Source of the DNA: VFKU01 sp964620045
GTDB taxonomy: Bacteria > Hydrogenedentota > Hydrogenedentia > Hydrogenedentales > GCA-2746185
Assembly (NCBI GenBank): GCA_964620045.1
Contig: CAZUJL010000001.1
Span: 124,001 to 188,000, forward strand
Reading direction: 5' to 3'
Length of the DNA: 64,000 nucleotides
Positions 33,537 through 42,656 of this stretch are shown here, piece after piece (positions within the stretch are counted from its first letter, which is position 1; every line of letters starts with the position of its first letter). A program made the translations under genes and the position numbers. A model generated the notes under the pieces. The model had not been told where the DNA came from. It made no database searches and saw only the letters and a program-made list of their open reading frames with translations.

Positions 33537-33564
33537 ACTATAACACGCGCATGCGCGAGAGCAA
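33537..33564 (-). promoter_or_regulatory. Promoter of the amidase gene
   Basis: Minus-strand TTGCTC (33564-33559) and TATAGT (33542-33537) with a 16-base spacer, about 30 bases before the ATG of the amidase. Confidence 0.55.
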
Positions 33565-33630
33565 TTGCGGCACGGTATCGCGCGAGATACACTCTGCCTT
33601 CGACACGAATCTCACGAATAGGCAATCCAC

Positions 33631-34500
33631 GTGAATCCAGAAAAACGAAGAGCTTTCATATGGTGCGGCATTGCGTATGCCTTTGCGATTGCCGCCGCGT
33701 TCGGTGCAGGGTATTTCGTGCGCGACGCGCACCCGCTCGTAACGATCGCTGTGGCCGATGCCGTCGGAACGATTGTGATCTTCGCGTTCAGCCGCGCGTT
33801 CAACAATTCGAGTTTTTATGATCCCTACTGGAGCGTCGCGCCGATGGTGATCGCGGCGTACTTGTCCACGAGCGCGCCGAACAATGTTCGCGCGTTTGTC
33901 GTCGTTGCGCTGGTGTGGGCGTGGGGCGGTCGGCTGACGGTCAACTTCCTCAAAGGCTGGCCGAACCTGCGCCACGAGGACTGGCGCTACATCAACATTC
34001 GCGCAAAGAATGGCCGTGCGTACTGGCCCGTGAGTTTTCTCGGCATCCACCTCGCGCCGACCGTGTGGGTGTACCTTGGGTGTTTGTCGCTCTATCCCGC
34101 GTTTACCTCCAGTCGCGCATTCAATGTATGGGATGTTGCCGCCGCAGTTGTAACGATTGGGGCGATCGCACTCGAAGCAATCGCCGACGACCAACTCTGG
34201 GCCTTCCGCCGCGCGAATCCGGCGCCCGGCGCAATCATGCGGACCGGCCTCTGGAAATACTGTCGCCACCCGAACTATCTCGGCGAGATTTCCTTCTGGT
34301 GGGGACTATTCTTCATGGGTCTCACCGCGGACGCGTCCATGTGGTGGACGATCATCGGCCCGCTCAGCATCACGGCGCTGTTCGTCTTCATCAGCATCCC
34401 CATGATCGACAAGCGTCACGTCGCGCGCCGGCCGGGCTATTTCGAACACATGAAAACAACGCCGGCGCTGCTCTTTGCGTTCCGCAAAAATAAAGTATAG
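33631..34500 (+). CDS. DUF1295 membrane protein (steroid-reductase/ICMT-like)
   Basis: A 289-residue integral membrane protein with about seven hydrophobic segments. The C-terminal motif GLWKYCRHPNYLGEISFWWGLF is the hallmark shared by DUF1295, steroid 5-alpha-reductase-like and isoprenylcysteine methyltransferase-like proteins, where it binds the nucleotide or SAM cofactor. The closing IDKRHVARRPGYFEHMKTT fits the same family. The start is GTG at 33631 without a clear ribosome site; the hydrophobic N-terminus begins soon after, so a much later start is unlikely. It precedes the third aldo/keto reductase by 36 bases. Substrate unknown. Confidence 0.85.
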   Translation: MNPEKRRAFIWCGIAYAFAIAAAFGAGYFVRDAHPLVTIAVADAVGTIVIFAFSRAFNNSSFYDPYWSVAPMVIAAYLSTSAPNNVRAFVVVALVWAWGGRLTVNFLKGWPNLRHEDWRYINIRAKNGRAYWPVSFLGIHLAPTVWVYLGCLSLYPAFTSSRAFNVWDVAAAVVTIGAIALEAIADDQLWAFRRANPAPGAIMRTGLWKYCRHPNYLGEISFWWGLFFMGLTADASMWWTIIGPLSITALFVFISIPMIDKRHVARRPGYFEHMKTTPALLFAFRKNKV

Positions 34501-34536
34501 TAGTCGCAGCGCATCGCAGACGGGAGGGTCCCAGCC

Positions 34537-35586
34537 GTGAACCACGATCAAACGAAGGGCTCCATCAATCGCCGGGATTTCATCAAGACCACCGCTGCGG
34601 CGGTCGCGGGGGCCTCGCTCCTTCCGCAATCGATGTCCATCGCTGACGACGGTCTCGATCACCGCAACGAGCGGCCCGAGAAGATGCGCTATCGCCAGCT
34701 CGGTAAAACAAAGTTCATGTCCAGCCGGCTCGTGTTTGGCTGCGGCGCGGCACTCGCCGGCGGCAAGGCCGTGCGCCTGCTCGGCCGTGCCTTCGATCAG
34801 GGCGTGAATTTCTTCGATGTCGGTTACGATGACTACTACAAAGGTTCGGAGAAATACCTCGCACCATTTTTGAAGGCGCACCGCAAGGATGTGTGGGTGG
34901 TCAGCAAGGCGCCCGCGCGCGTGACCGCGGAAGGTCCGCTTACGGCCGAGGCCGCGAAGAACGCCGCCACGTACTGGCTCGGCCAGCTTGATCTCAGCCT
35001 GCAGCGCCTTGAACTAGACTACGTCGACGCCTATTACTTCATGGGCGTGAGCAATCCTGCACTCGTAAAGAGCGATGAACTGCGTGCGGCGTTCCATCAA
35101 GCGCGCGACGCAGGCAAGGTCGGCCACCTCGGCATCAGCACGCACGAAAACGCGCAGGAATGTCTTGAGGCGGCGATCGAAACCGGCGATTACAGCCTCG
35201 CGATGATCGCGATCTGCCCCGCCGGCTGGTATGACTACCGCAAGCAACAACTACTCGACGGCAAAGGCACGCTCAAAGATCTGCGTCCGCTGCTCGACCG
35301 CGCGCGCGACGCCGGCATCGGCCTCGTCGGCATGAAGGCCGCGCGCCCGATCGCGACGGAGCCCTACGGCGGCAAGTACGGCCGCGTCGCCGAGGACAGC
35401 ATCATCACGGCCTTCGACAAGTTCTACGATCAGCGCCTGCTCACCGCGGGCCTCAGCCCGTATCAGCGATCTTACGCCTACGTGCTCGAGAACGGTCTCG
35501 ACGTCGTCAACGCCGACATGCAGAACTTCCAGCACTTCGAGGAAAACCTGCTCGCCGCGCGCGAATCGCACACGTTGCTCGCGTAA
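34537..35586 (+). CDS. Tat-exported aldo/keto reductase, paralogue 3, catalytic His replaced
   Basis: A 349-residue third paralogue, with the Tat signal INRRDFIKTTAAAVAGAS. Asp, Tyr and Lys lie in NFFDVGYDDYYKGSE and VVSKAPA; the His position is Met in DAYYFMGVS. The C-terminus NADMQNFQHFEENLLAARE matches the other two copies. GGGAGGG precedes the GTG start. It is about 4 kb from the first pair and on the opposite strand, so the family spread by duplication and rearrangement, or by separate acquisition. A TATAGT box overlaps the end of the DUF1295 gene upstream (34496-34501). A terminator follows. Confidence 0.85.
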   Translation: MNHDQTKGSINRRDFIKTTAAAVAGASLLPQSMSIADDGLDHRNERPEKMRYRQLGKTKFMSSRLVFGCGAALAGGKAVRLLGRAFDQGVNFFDVGYDDYYKGSEKYLAPFLKAHRKDVWVVSKAPARVTAEGPLTAEAAKNAATYWLGQLDLSLQRLELDYVDAYYFMGVSNPALVKSDELRAAFHQARDAGKVGHLGISTHENAQECLEAAIETGDYSLAMIAICPAGWYDYRKQQLLDGKGTLKDLRPLLDRARDAGIGLVGMKAARPIATEPYGGKYGRVAEDSIITAFDKFYDQRLLTAGLSPYQRSYAYVLENGLDVVNADMQNFQHFEENLLAARESHTLLA

Positions 35587-35604
35587 ATCCGAACGAACGG
35601 GTGC

Positions 35605-35635
35605 CACGCCTAAGCTACGCTTAGGCGTGTTTTTT
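35605..35635 (+). terminator. Rho-independent terminator
   Basis: An 11-bp perfect stem (CACGCCTAAGC and complement), three-base loop, then TTTTTT. It ends the transcript of aldo/keto reductase 3 and abuts the stop of the convergent MgtC-like gene. Confidence 0.9.
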
Positions 35636-36875
35636 ATTGCCACAACATCATCAGTGCAATACCCGCCGCGGCCGCAATCCCAAAAGCCCCGCCCACGCGC
35701 CACAACAAGGCCCGATCGCCCAGCACGGCCACGACACTGCCCTTGAACACCAGGTTCGAAATCATCCCCACCACAATCATGCGCCATCCGTTGGCAGCGT
35801 CGAGTTCCCCACTTGTCACTAATTGAGCTGTCGACAGCGTGATTGCGTCCATGTCGGTCAATCCAGAGATCGCGGCGACGGTATAGAGCCCCGATGTGCC
35901 GAAATACTGCTTGGCGAAGGCGACCGCGAACAGCACCCCGGCGTACAAAAGACCAAACACCACGGCCGATTTCAGATCGACCGAGGGCTCCATATCCAGC
36001 GGCGCGGGTTTTCCGCGCAGCGCCTGCATTGACAACACAGCCGCGAGCAAGGCCATTACGCCAAACAACACCGTCAGCGGCGGCCAGGCCTCGCGCAAAA
36101 AATTCGGCGCCACGATCGCGATTTCAAACAACACACGCACCAACACAACGGCCGACGCGATCACGATGATCATGGCGCCCAGGGCCTCTCCCCCCTTTGT
36201 TCGGCGCGCGAGACGTGCATAGGAAAACGTCGTCGCGGTGCTCGAGATCATCCCGCCGAGCAGGCCAGTGATGATCGCGCCACCGCGCTGGCCCAGCAGC
36301 TTGAACGCGATGTAGGCGCCGAGGCTGATGCCTACGATGAGCGCGACCATCAGCCAGATTTTGAATGGATTGAGCACGCCGTAGGGGCCGTACTCCTCGT
36401 CGGGAAGCACCGGCAGGATCACCATCGCCACGAGCACCAGTCGGAAGATCGCGTTGAGGTCGTCCATCCCCACGCGCTTGACGAAGCCGTGCAGCGGCGC
36501 CTTCCAGTGCAGCAGCGAAGCCACCGCACCCGTGACGAGGATCGCGACCAACGGCTCGTCGAGCGCGATCGTGCAGCCGACGCCGAACATTACCAGCGCG
36601 CTGACTTCCGTGGTCACGCCGGCGCCGTCGGGATTTTTACGCAGGTCGCGCACGGAGCTAATCGCGATGAACGTAACCACGCCCAGCAGCGCCGCGGCGA
36701 CCACCCAGCCGCCGATGTCTTCGGAGACTGCGGTCGATAGCGTGCCCAGCACGGTGATCAGCGGATAGGTGCGGATGCCGGCGACTTTTTTGTCGGCCCA
36801 CTGCCGCTGAAAGCCGACCAGCAGCCCGAGGCCGAGCGCGAGCAGCACCTGATAAACCAGAGAGAGATTGTCCAC
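35634..36875 (-). CDS. MgtC/SapB family membrane protein with DUF4010
   Basis: A 413-residue inner-membrane protein. The N-terminal third is MgtC/SapB-like (ALGLGLLVGFQRQWADKK, then GIRTYPLITVLGTLS), the rest is the multi-helix DUF4010 region with GLLGGMISSTATTFSYARLAR. MgtC proteins affect magnesium homeostasis and ATP synthase, but the role of the DUF4010-fused forms is not established. The start is GTG at 36875. It is 33 bases downstream of cstA on the same strand and may be co-transcribed. Confidence 0.85.
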   Translation of the reverse strand: MDNLSLVYQVLLALGLGLLVGFQRQWADKKVAGIRTYPLITVLGTLSTAVSEDIGGWVVAAALLGVVTFIAISSVRDLRKNPDGAGVTTEVSALVMFGVGCTIALDEPLVAILVTGAVASLLHWKAPLHGFVKRVGMDDLNAIFRLVLVAMVILPVLPDEEYGPYGVLNPFKIWLMVALIVGISLGAYIAFKLLGQRGGAIITGLLGGMISSTATTFSYARLARRTKGGEALGAMIIVIASAVVLVRVLFEIAIVAPNFLREAWPPLTVLFGVMALLAAVLSMQALRGKPAPLDMEPSVDLKSAVVFGLLYAGVLFAVAFAKQYFGTSGLYTVAAISGLTDMDAITLSTAQLVTSGELDAANGWRMIVVGMISNLVFKGSVVAVLGDRALLWRVGGAFGIAAAAGIALMMLWQ

Positions 36876-36908
36876 GGGATATGGTCTAGCGGGGACGCGC
36901 GGCGCGAA

Positions 36909-38618
36909 TCAAGCTGCCGATTCGGCCAGTTCGGTTTCCGGCTTCATCTTCGGCCCGTGGCGCAGCACGCGCGCGGCCTCCACGATGAGCCACAACGACA
37001 GAACAAAAAGGACCACGCCCACAATCCCGCCGGTAATAACCTGCCCCTTCGGCACGGTTCCGTCAATCCAGGCCGGCACCGCCTGCACGAAGGGCTTGAT
37101 CTGCAGCACCAGCGACCAGAGAGTCATGATCATCATGAAAATCATCGGAATGATGGCGAAGAGCGCGTTGCGCCCAGTGCGCGTCAGCCACACGCTCACG
37201 GCGAGCAGCGTGAGGCTCGCAAGCAACTGGTTGCTCGTGCCGAAAATCGGCCACGCGACGAGATAGGCTTTTTCCTTCGTCGCCATCAGGATCACAAACG
37301 GCACGGCGAGTGTCACCGCCGTCGCCACGATGGCGCCCAGGCGCGAGGTCCAGCCGAGCAACTCTTGCAACACGTACCGCGCAAGCCGCGTGCTCACGTC
37401 GAGCGTGTCGTAGACGAAGGTGCTGAACGCGAGCAGCGCAAAGGCCAGCGCCGCGTTGAAATCAATGCCGATCCGCGCCATGTAGGTGGCTAGGCCGCTC
37501 GCGTAAATCAGGTTCGGGTCCTGCTTCAGCGTGTCGTCACCCGGTGCAAGCATCATCACGGTCGCGAGCGCAAGGATCGCGACCAATGCTTCAAGTAGCA
37601 TCGTGCCGTAGCCCACGACTTTTGCGTCTGTCTCGAGGTTGAGCTGCTTGGACGTTGTACCGGAGGAGACAATCGCATGGAAGCCGGAACACGCGCCGCA
37701 CGCGATGGTGATGAACAGCATTGGGAACAGCGGCTGATTGTTCACAACGCTGTGGAGCCCTTCGAGATTCAGCGCCGGATACTTGATCGTGTAGCCGCCG
37801 AACAGCGCGCCGCCCAAGCCCGCCGCCATCACGGCGTACAGAAACCAGCCGCCGAGGTACCCGCGCGGCTGCAGCAGCAGCCACATCGGCATCAGCGAGG
37901 CCACGAAGCAATAGATCAGCAGCACCGCGTCCCAGTGCTTCGCCGAGAAGCCCGCGAAGAAATCCAGCACGCCCTGCGGTGCGTGCGGCCCCGCCCACAC
38001 GGCGAAGAACACGAGCGGCATGAAGATCAGCGTCGTCACGGTCAGATTGGTCTTAAAGCGATATAGCAATACGCCCATTGCGACGCCGAGCACGAGGTAC
38101 AAGCCGGACGACACGGCCACCGCCGAGCCAAATGCCGCTTCTTCCGTTGCGTATTTAAAGGTCTGCCCCGTGATGTCCGTGAACGCGACGATTACATACA
38201 CAAGCGCAAGCCACACGAAGGTGAGAAACAGCACATGCGCCGTCGGCGACATATATTGCCGCGCGAGTTCGCCCACGGACGCCGCCTTGTGCCGCACGGA
38301 AGCCGTCAAGCTCGTGATGTCGTGCATGCCGCCGACAAAAATGGCGCCGAGGATGATCCACAGCACCGCGGGCAGCCACCCGAACCACAGGCCCGCCAAA
38401 ATCGGCCCCACGATTGGGCCCGCGGCCGCGATCGCGCTGAAATGCTGCCCCACCAGCAGCGGCGCCTTCGCCGGCACAAAATCCTGCCCATCGTTCTTCG
38501 CACACGCGGGCGTCGGACGACTCGCATCCAGCCCCAACTGGTTTGCCAGATGGCGGCCGTAGGTGAGGTAGGCAACGCCCAGAATAAGTATCGTCAGAAC
38601 GACCAGAATCGCGATCAT
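36909..38618 (-). CDS. cstA: Carbon starvation protein A (CstA/BtsT family) pyruvate or peptide transporter
   Basis: Inner-membrane carrier of 569 residues with about 15 to 16 hydrophobic segments. Diagnostic blocks are YGRHLANQLGLD near the start, AGPIVGPILAGLWFGWLPAVLWIILGAIFVGG, and FHAIVSSGTTSKQLN. E. coli CstA and BtsT take up peptides and pyruvate during carbon limitation; this protein is shorter than the roughly 700-residue E. coli proteins and close to the compact CstA forms. The ATG at 38618 is preceded only by a weak GGTG site. The DUF4010 gene follows. Confidence 0.9.
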   Translation of the reverse strand: MIAILVVLTILILGVAYLTYGRHLANQLGLDASRPTPACAKNDGQDFVPAKAPLLVGQHFSAIAAAGPIVGPILAGLWFGWLPAVLWIILGAIFVGGMHDITSLTASVRHKAASVGELARQYMSPTAHVLFLTFVWLALVYVIVAFTDITGQTFKYATEEAAFGSAVAVSSGLYLVLGVAMGVLLYRFKTNLTVTTLIFMPLVFFAVWAGPHAPQGVLDFFAGFSAKHWDAVLLIYCFVASLMPMWLLLQPRGYLGGWFLYAVMAAGLGGALFGGYTIKYPALNLEGLHSVVNNQPLFPMLFITIACGACSGFHAIVSSGTTSKQLNLETDAKVVGYGTMLLEALVAILALATVMMLAPGDDTLKQDPNLIYASGLATYMARIGIDFNAALAFALLAFSTFVYDTLDVSTRLARYVLQELLGWTSRLGAIVATAVTLAVPFVILMATKEKAYLVAWPIFGTSNQLLASLTLLAVSVWLTRTGRNALFAIIPMIFMMIMTLWSLVLQIKPFVQAVPAWIDGTVPKGQVITGGIVGVVLFVLSLWLIVEAARVLRHGPKMKPETELAESAA

Positions 38619-38679
38619 GAATTCACCAAAGGATGCACGGCATGCACAGTGCCGTCATGATAACAAAAGCCCGTGCGGC

Positions 38680-40296
38680 TTACTGCGCTTTCGCCGATGC
38701 CACGGCTGTCGCCACGCGGCTTCCCTTGAACTCAATGCCGCCGGGGCCGGCCGGTTCTTTGATCTGCCCCGGCTTCAGTTCGCGTCCGAAATAAAGTGTG
38801 CCGCGAATGGCGTCACCTTCAACCGTGCCGCGCAGGCTGAGCGGCTCCGAGCCCGCATTGCCGGTGAGCATGCGCGTGTTCAAAATTACGTTGTTTCCGT
38901 CCCACACGATCTCGTTCACCGTGGCGGACAGCATGAACTCGCTCACGGAGATATACAGCATGCCCTCACCTTCGTGCGGCAGGTACAGGCCCAGACTGAA
39001 CGGCCCCGCCGGCACGAGGTAGCTATCCCGCGCGGAGTGGTTCTCCAGCGCGCGGCGCAGCTTTGGCATCGGCGCGGCCGGCTTGGGCGACACGCCTTCT
39101 TCCGGTACGATCTCCGCAAAACCGACAAGCATTTCGTCGTTCGTGCCTTCGCCGAATTGCACCCACTGGTCCGGCGCCGGATTCAGATCGTTCGCCGAGG
39201 TGTTGTCCCACTTCGCCATCACCTCGAGCATCGAGCCGGCCGGCGCCTGCACCGGCGTCTCGGGGTAGTAAATCCATTGCCAATTGTAATCGTACGCCGG
39301 CACGTTCAGCAGGTCCTGCGACGTGCCGTCCGGCAGATGCAGCACGTAGCGGATACTGTCGCCGCGCACGTGCATGTGCGGCAAGTACGAAATGATCCGG
39401 CTGTCCTGCGAGAACGCGTAGTACGCGCGCTGCGAGTAGTCGTTGCTGTTCGGCGGAATGCGCAGCGCCGGAGCGATCGCGGCCGCCGTCGTGAGCAGCT
39501 TCGTCAGCGGTTCCTTCGAGAAGTACAGGCCCACCTTCGATTTGTCCGTCGTCGGCTCGCCGTAAGGATGGTAGTGCACGTTCATCGACAGTGTATCCTT
39601 GGCCTTGAGCTTGTGGCCCATGCCTTTCGGATATACGCCCGGAGGCGAGCCCGCCGCATACACGTACATCACGTTCGGCGCGTCGACGGGATTCAGCAAC
39701 ATGCCCGACTTGTTCGCGCGCAGATCGACGACGTCCTCGCTCATCGCCATCGCGCCGTGGAACAGCACGAGGTGATGCACCACGCGCGGATCGCCCGGCT
39801 GTAACTCCACCGCGCGGAGATACGAGTCCTGCGGCAGATCGAGGGACACGATCAGATTGGGAAAACGATCCGCACCGGCCCCGGGGATCGAGTATTCGGG
39901 AAACTCCACGACATAGTCCGGCGTGCCCACCTGCCAGCCTTCGGGAAACTTCGGCGCCGCGGGCAAATCTGCCGGATCGCCGGCCGGCGCACCAGCATCA
40001 ACCCATGCCACGATCTTCGCGATCTCGTCCGCGTCGAGGCTGATATCGTTCGAAAATTTTCCCACCTTCGGGTCCGCGTCCCACGGCGGCATCGCGCGAT
40101 CCTGCACAGCCTGGCGCATGGCCTTGGCCCACGGCCGCGCTTCGTCGTAGGTCAGCAGCGACATCGGCGCCACGGCGCCCGGACGGTGGCAATTCGCGCA
40201 ATGTTCATAAATGATCGGCGCGATATCGCGGTTGTACGTGGGAGCATCCGCGCCAAGCACTGCCGAAACCGACACCATCGCCGCGACCCAGTACAT
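38680..40296 (-). CDS. Exported haem c protein with PHM-type copper domain and extra C-terminal domain
   Basis: A 538-residue periplasmic protein related to the one at 17393-18658. After the signal (to about residue 16) comes CANCH (Cys33, Cys36, His37) with the shared TYDEARPWAKAM...MPPW, then a PHM-type domain in which all ligands can be placed: His174-His175, His241-x-His243, His307-x-His309 and Met389 in TNDEM. About 130 residues follow that are absent from the shorter paralogue (from about 405), beta-rich and without recognised motif. Likely a copper monooxygenase or copper-dependent redox enzyme; substrate unknown. GGGAGG precedes the ATG. It is a single gene between cstA and a DUF2959 gene. 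Confidence 0.8.
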   Translation of the reverse strand: MYWVAAMVSVSAVLGADAPTYNRDIAPIIYEHCANCHRPGAVAPMSLLTYDEARPWAKAMRQAVQDRAMPPWDADPKVGKFSNDISLDADEIAKIVAWVDAGAPAGDPADLPAAPKFPEGWQVGTPDYVVEFPEYSIPGAGADRFPNLIVSLDLPQDSYLRAVELQPGDPRVVHHLVLFHGAMAMSEDVVDLRANKSGMLLNPVDAPNVMYVYAAGSPPGVYPKGMGHKLKAKDTLSMNVHYHPYGEPTTDKSKVGLYFSKEPLTKLLTTAAAIAPALRIPPNSNDYSQRAYYAFSQDSRIISYLPHMHVRGDSIRYVLHLPDGTSQDLLNVPAYDYNWQWIYYPETPVQAPAGSMLEVMAKWDNTSANDLNPAPDQWVQFGEGTNDEMLVGFAEIVPEEGVSPKPAAPMPKLRRALENHSARDSYLVPAGPFSLGLYLPHEGEGMLYISVSEFMLSATVNEIVWDGNNVILNTRMLTGNAGSEPLSLRGTVEGDAIRGTLYFGRELKPGQIKEPAGPGGIEFKGSRVATAVASAKAQ

Positions 40297-40382
40297 GCCT
40301 CACCCTCCCTCGTCGAGCCGACCCAGCTCGCATTCTTAAACCCCGTCCGTCTCCCGCCGGACCGGGGAATACCTGCCGATTA

Positions 40383-41036
40383 TTACGCCGCTTCCTTGCC
40401 GATCGCGCCAATAAACTCGTTCGCCTCGGCGATGGACCGTTCCATCTCCCGCACCAGCGCGCTCACGTCCGTCTCCACGGCCTTGAGCTGGCCCTGCAGC
40501 GACGCAATCGCCTGCGCATTCAGATTGTGCTTGATGAACAGCACCTGATCGTGGAAGGTGTTCAGCACCGGATGAATGCTCGCCTCTGCGCGCTTCATCG
40601 CCGCGATGAGTTGCGCATACCGGTCGCGCGTCGTCGTCAGCTTCTGCGCGCTCTCCCGGCGCAGCGCCTCGTTGGTGTATTCGTCCAGCTCCGCCTGCCA
40701 TTCCTTGAACAGCGCATTGGCGACGTCGTCCACCTTTACAATGCTGTCTCGCACGGCGTTCGCCCGGGACTTGCTGTGCTCGTAGGTCGTATTCAGCGTG
40801 TCATACGCCGTGCCCAAGTCGCCGCCGGTGAAACCCGTCACCGCGCGGAACTGCTGCAATGCCGTCGTGAACTGTTCTTTCGCCGCCTGCTGATCGTCGC
40901 GCGCTTCCTCAACGCGATCGACCAGAATGTCGCGCTTCTCGACACCAAACTTCTCCATCGTGCCGTAGTACGCCGTCTGACACCCCACCGCCAGCGCTAC
41001 GCACACGATCGCCACTACACCCCGTAATGCTTTCAT
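40383..41036 (-). CDS. DUF2959 family lipoprotein
   Basis: A 217-residue lipoprotein with a short signal and lipobox AVGC at about residue 18, then a mostly helical, charged domain with long coiled-coil-like segments. The opening TAYYGTMEKFGVEKRDILVDRV is the DUF2959 signature, and the length fits. GGGAG precedes the ATG at 41036; a longer in-frame start at 41066 is less likely. No function is known for the family; the lipid anchor and coiled coil suggest an envelope scaffold. It is divergent from the yicC operon. Confidence 0.85.
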   Translation of the reverse strand: MKALRGVVAIVCVALAVGCQTAYYGTMEKFGVEKRDILVDRVEEARDDQQAAKEQFTTALQQFRAVTGFTGGDLGTAYDTLNTTYEHSKSRANAVRDSIVKVDDVANALFKEWQAELDEYTNEALRRESAQKLTTTRDRYAQLIAAMKRAEASIHPVLNTFHDQVLFIKHNLNAQAIASLQGQLKAVETDVSALVREMERSIAEANEFIGAIGKEAA

Positions 41037-41106
41037 CGCAAAATCTCCCACAGCCATGCCCACCATCCTGACACAATCGCGGCGCGCGATACAGCCCTGC
41101 GCGGGC

Positions 41107-41135
41107 TTGCCGCTTCCTCATTCAGCGGCTATAGT
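41107..41135 (+). promoter_or_regulatory. Promoter of the yicC-gmk-rpoZ-coaBC operon
   Basis: TTGCCG at 41107-41112 and TATAGT at 41130-41135 with a 17-base spacer. Transcription should start near 41142, about 23 bases before the GTG of yicC, leaving room for its GGAGG site. Confidence 0.7.
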
Positions 41136-41164
41136 ACGCCCCTATTCCGTTTGGAGGCGCGCGC

Positions 41165-42043
41165 GTGATTCGTAGCATGACTGGTTTCGGCAAGGCCGCA
41201 AAGGAGCATCGCGGCGACGCCGTCACCATCGAGCTCAGCGCCGTCAATCACCGCTTTCTGGATGCCTCGCTGCGCCTGCCGGGCGAGTGGAGCATGCTCG
41301 ACCAACCGCTGCGCGAACTCCTGCGCGAACGCATCTCGCGCGGCAAGCTGAACATCACCATCAGCCGCAAACGCGCCGACGGCTCGGCCACGCGCCTGCG
41401 CCTCGATCGCGGCCTGGCGCAGCAATACATCGATCGCGCGCGTGAACTCGTGCACCTGCTCGGCTCGAACGAACCGGTCACGCTGGACACCATCGCGCGC
41501 TTTGAGGACATCTTCATCGCCGAGGACGAAACGGCCGATCTCGACGCGCTCCGCGAGTTTCTGTCGGGACTGCTGAATGCCGCGTTGGATAGCCTCGACA
41601 CGATGCGCGCGAACGAAGGCCGCGCGCTCGCGAAGGACCTCGCCGATCGCCTAAACGGCATCCGCGCGACGCTGGGTGAAATCGAGACGCGTCTGCCGCA
41701 GATCAATACGCTGTATACCGATCGTCTGCGCCAGCGCATCGGTGAACTCGCGCAATCGACCGATATTGCGCAGGAACGCCTCGCGATGGAAGTCGCGCTG
41801 GCCGCGGAGCGCGGCGACGTGACCGAGGAAGTCGTGCGCCTGAAGAGCCATCTCGATCATGCGGCGGAACTCATCAACGGCAAGGAAGCCGCCGGGCGCA
41901 AGCTGAACTTCCTGCTGCAGGAAATGCAGCGCGAGGCCAACACGCTCGGCTCGAAGGTGCGCGACACCGAAGTCGTCCGCCATGTGCTCGACATCAAGGC
42001 CGAACTCGAGCGCATCCGCGAGCAGATCCAGAACATCGAATGA
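41165..42043 (+). CDS. yicC: YicC-family endoribonuclease
   Basis: A 292-residue cytoplasmic protein of the YicC/YloC family, which are RNA-cleaving endonucleases in E. coli and Bacillus. The N-terminus IRSMTGFGKA and AVNHRFLDASLRLP, and the C-terminal block GRKLNFLLQEMQREANTLGSK, are the family signatures. The GTG start follows GGAGG. Its last four bases overlap the gmk start (ATGA), so the two are coupled. This yicC-gmk-rpoZ-coaBC order is widely conserved in bacteria. Confidence 0.95.
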   Translation: MIRSMTGFGKAAKEHRGDAVTIELSAVNHRFLDASLRLPGEWSMLDQPLRELLRERISRGKLNITISRKRADGSATRLRLDRGLAQQYIDRARELVHLLGSNEPVTLDTIARFEDIFIAEDETADLDALREFLSGLLNAALDSLDTMRANEGRALAKDLADRLNGIRATLGEIETRLPQINTLYTDRLRQRIGELAQSTDIAQERLAMEVALAAERGDVTEEVVRLKSHLDHAAELINGKEAAGRKLNFLLQEMQREANTLGSKVRDTEVVRHVLDIKAELERIREQIQNIE

Positions 42044-42633
42044 CCCCCGCGCGCGCAGGCCTGCTCATTGTGGTGTCCGCGCCGTCCGGCGGCGGCAAGG
42101 GCACTATCCTCAAGCGCGTCTCCGAAACCGACGCGCGTCTGCGCCACACGGTCTCGGCCACCACCCGCCCCCCACGCCCCGGCGAACAGGAAGGCAAGCA
42201 CTATTACTTCATCAGCCGCCCGACTTTCGATCGCTGGGTAGACGAAGGCCGCTTCGCCGAATGGGCCGATGTGCACGGCCAGCGCTACGGCACCCTGCGC
42301 GCCGAGCTGGAGCGGGTCCGCGGGACGGGGGACGCCGTGCTGGAACTGGACGTCCAGGGCATGCGCAACATCCGCACGCTGCACCCGGAGGCCGTGACTA
42401 TATTCTTGCTGCCTCCCTCCCTGCAGGAGCTTGAAGAACGCCTGCGAAATCGGGGGGATTTGAACGCCGAGGCCCTCGCCCTGCGCCTGCGCAACGCCGA
42501 GGCTGAAATTGGGGCCAAAAATGAGTATACTTACCGGATTCTGAACGACAGTCTGGATGCCGCCGTCGCGGAATTTCACGAAATCCTTCGGAATGAGCGA
42601 ACGAAAGCCGGCATCCCCCACACGCCTGCCTGA
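42040..42633 (+). CDS. gmk: Guanylate kinase
   Basis: Phosphorylates GMP to GDP with ATP in the cytoplasm. The 197-residue enzyme has the P-loop SAPSGGGKGT, the GMP-binding block SATTRPPRPGEQEGKHYYF, the segment AEWADVHGQRYGT and the Walker-B-like VLELDVQGMRNI. The P-loop reads GGGKG where GVGKS is common, a mild variant that keeps the essential Lys. It overlaps yicC by four bases and is followed after 23 bases by rpoZ. Confidence 0.96.
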   Translation: MTPARAGLLIVVSAPSGGGKGTILKRVSETDARLRHTVSATTRPPRPGEQEGKHYYFISRPTFDRWVDEGRFAEWADVHGQRYGTLRAELERVRGTGDAVLELDVQGMRNIRTLHPEAVTIFLLPPSLQELEERLRNRGDLNAEALALRLRNAEAEIGAKNEYTYRILNDSLDAAVAEFHEILRNERTKAGIPHTPA

Positions 42634-42656
42634 ACGCGTGTTACAATGAGGACATC

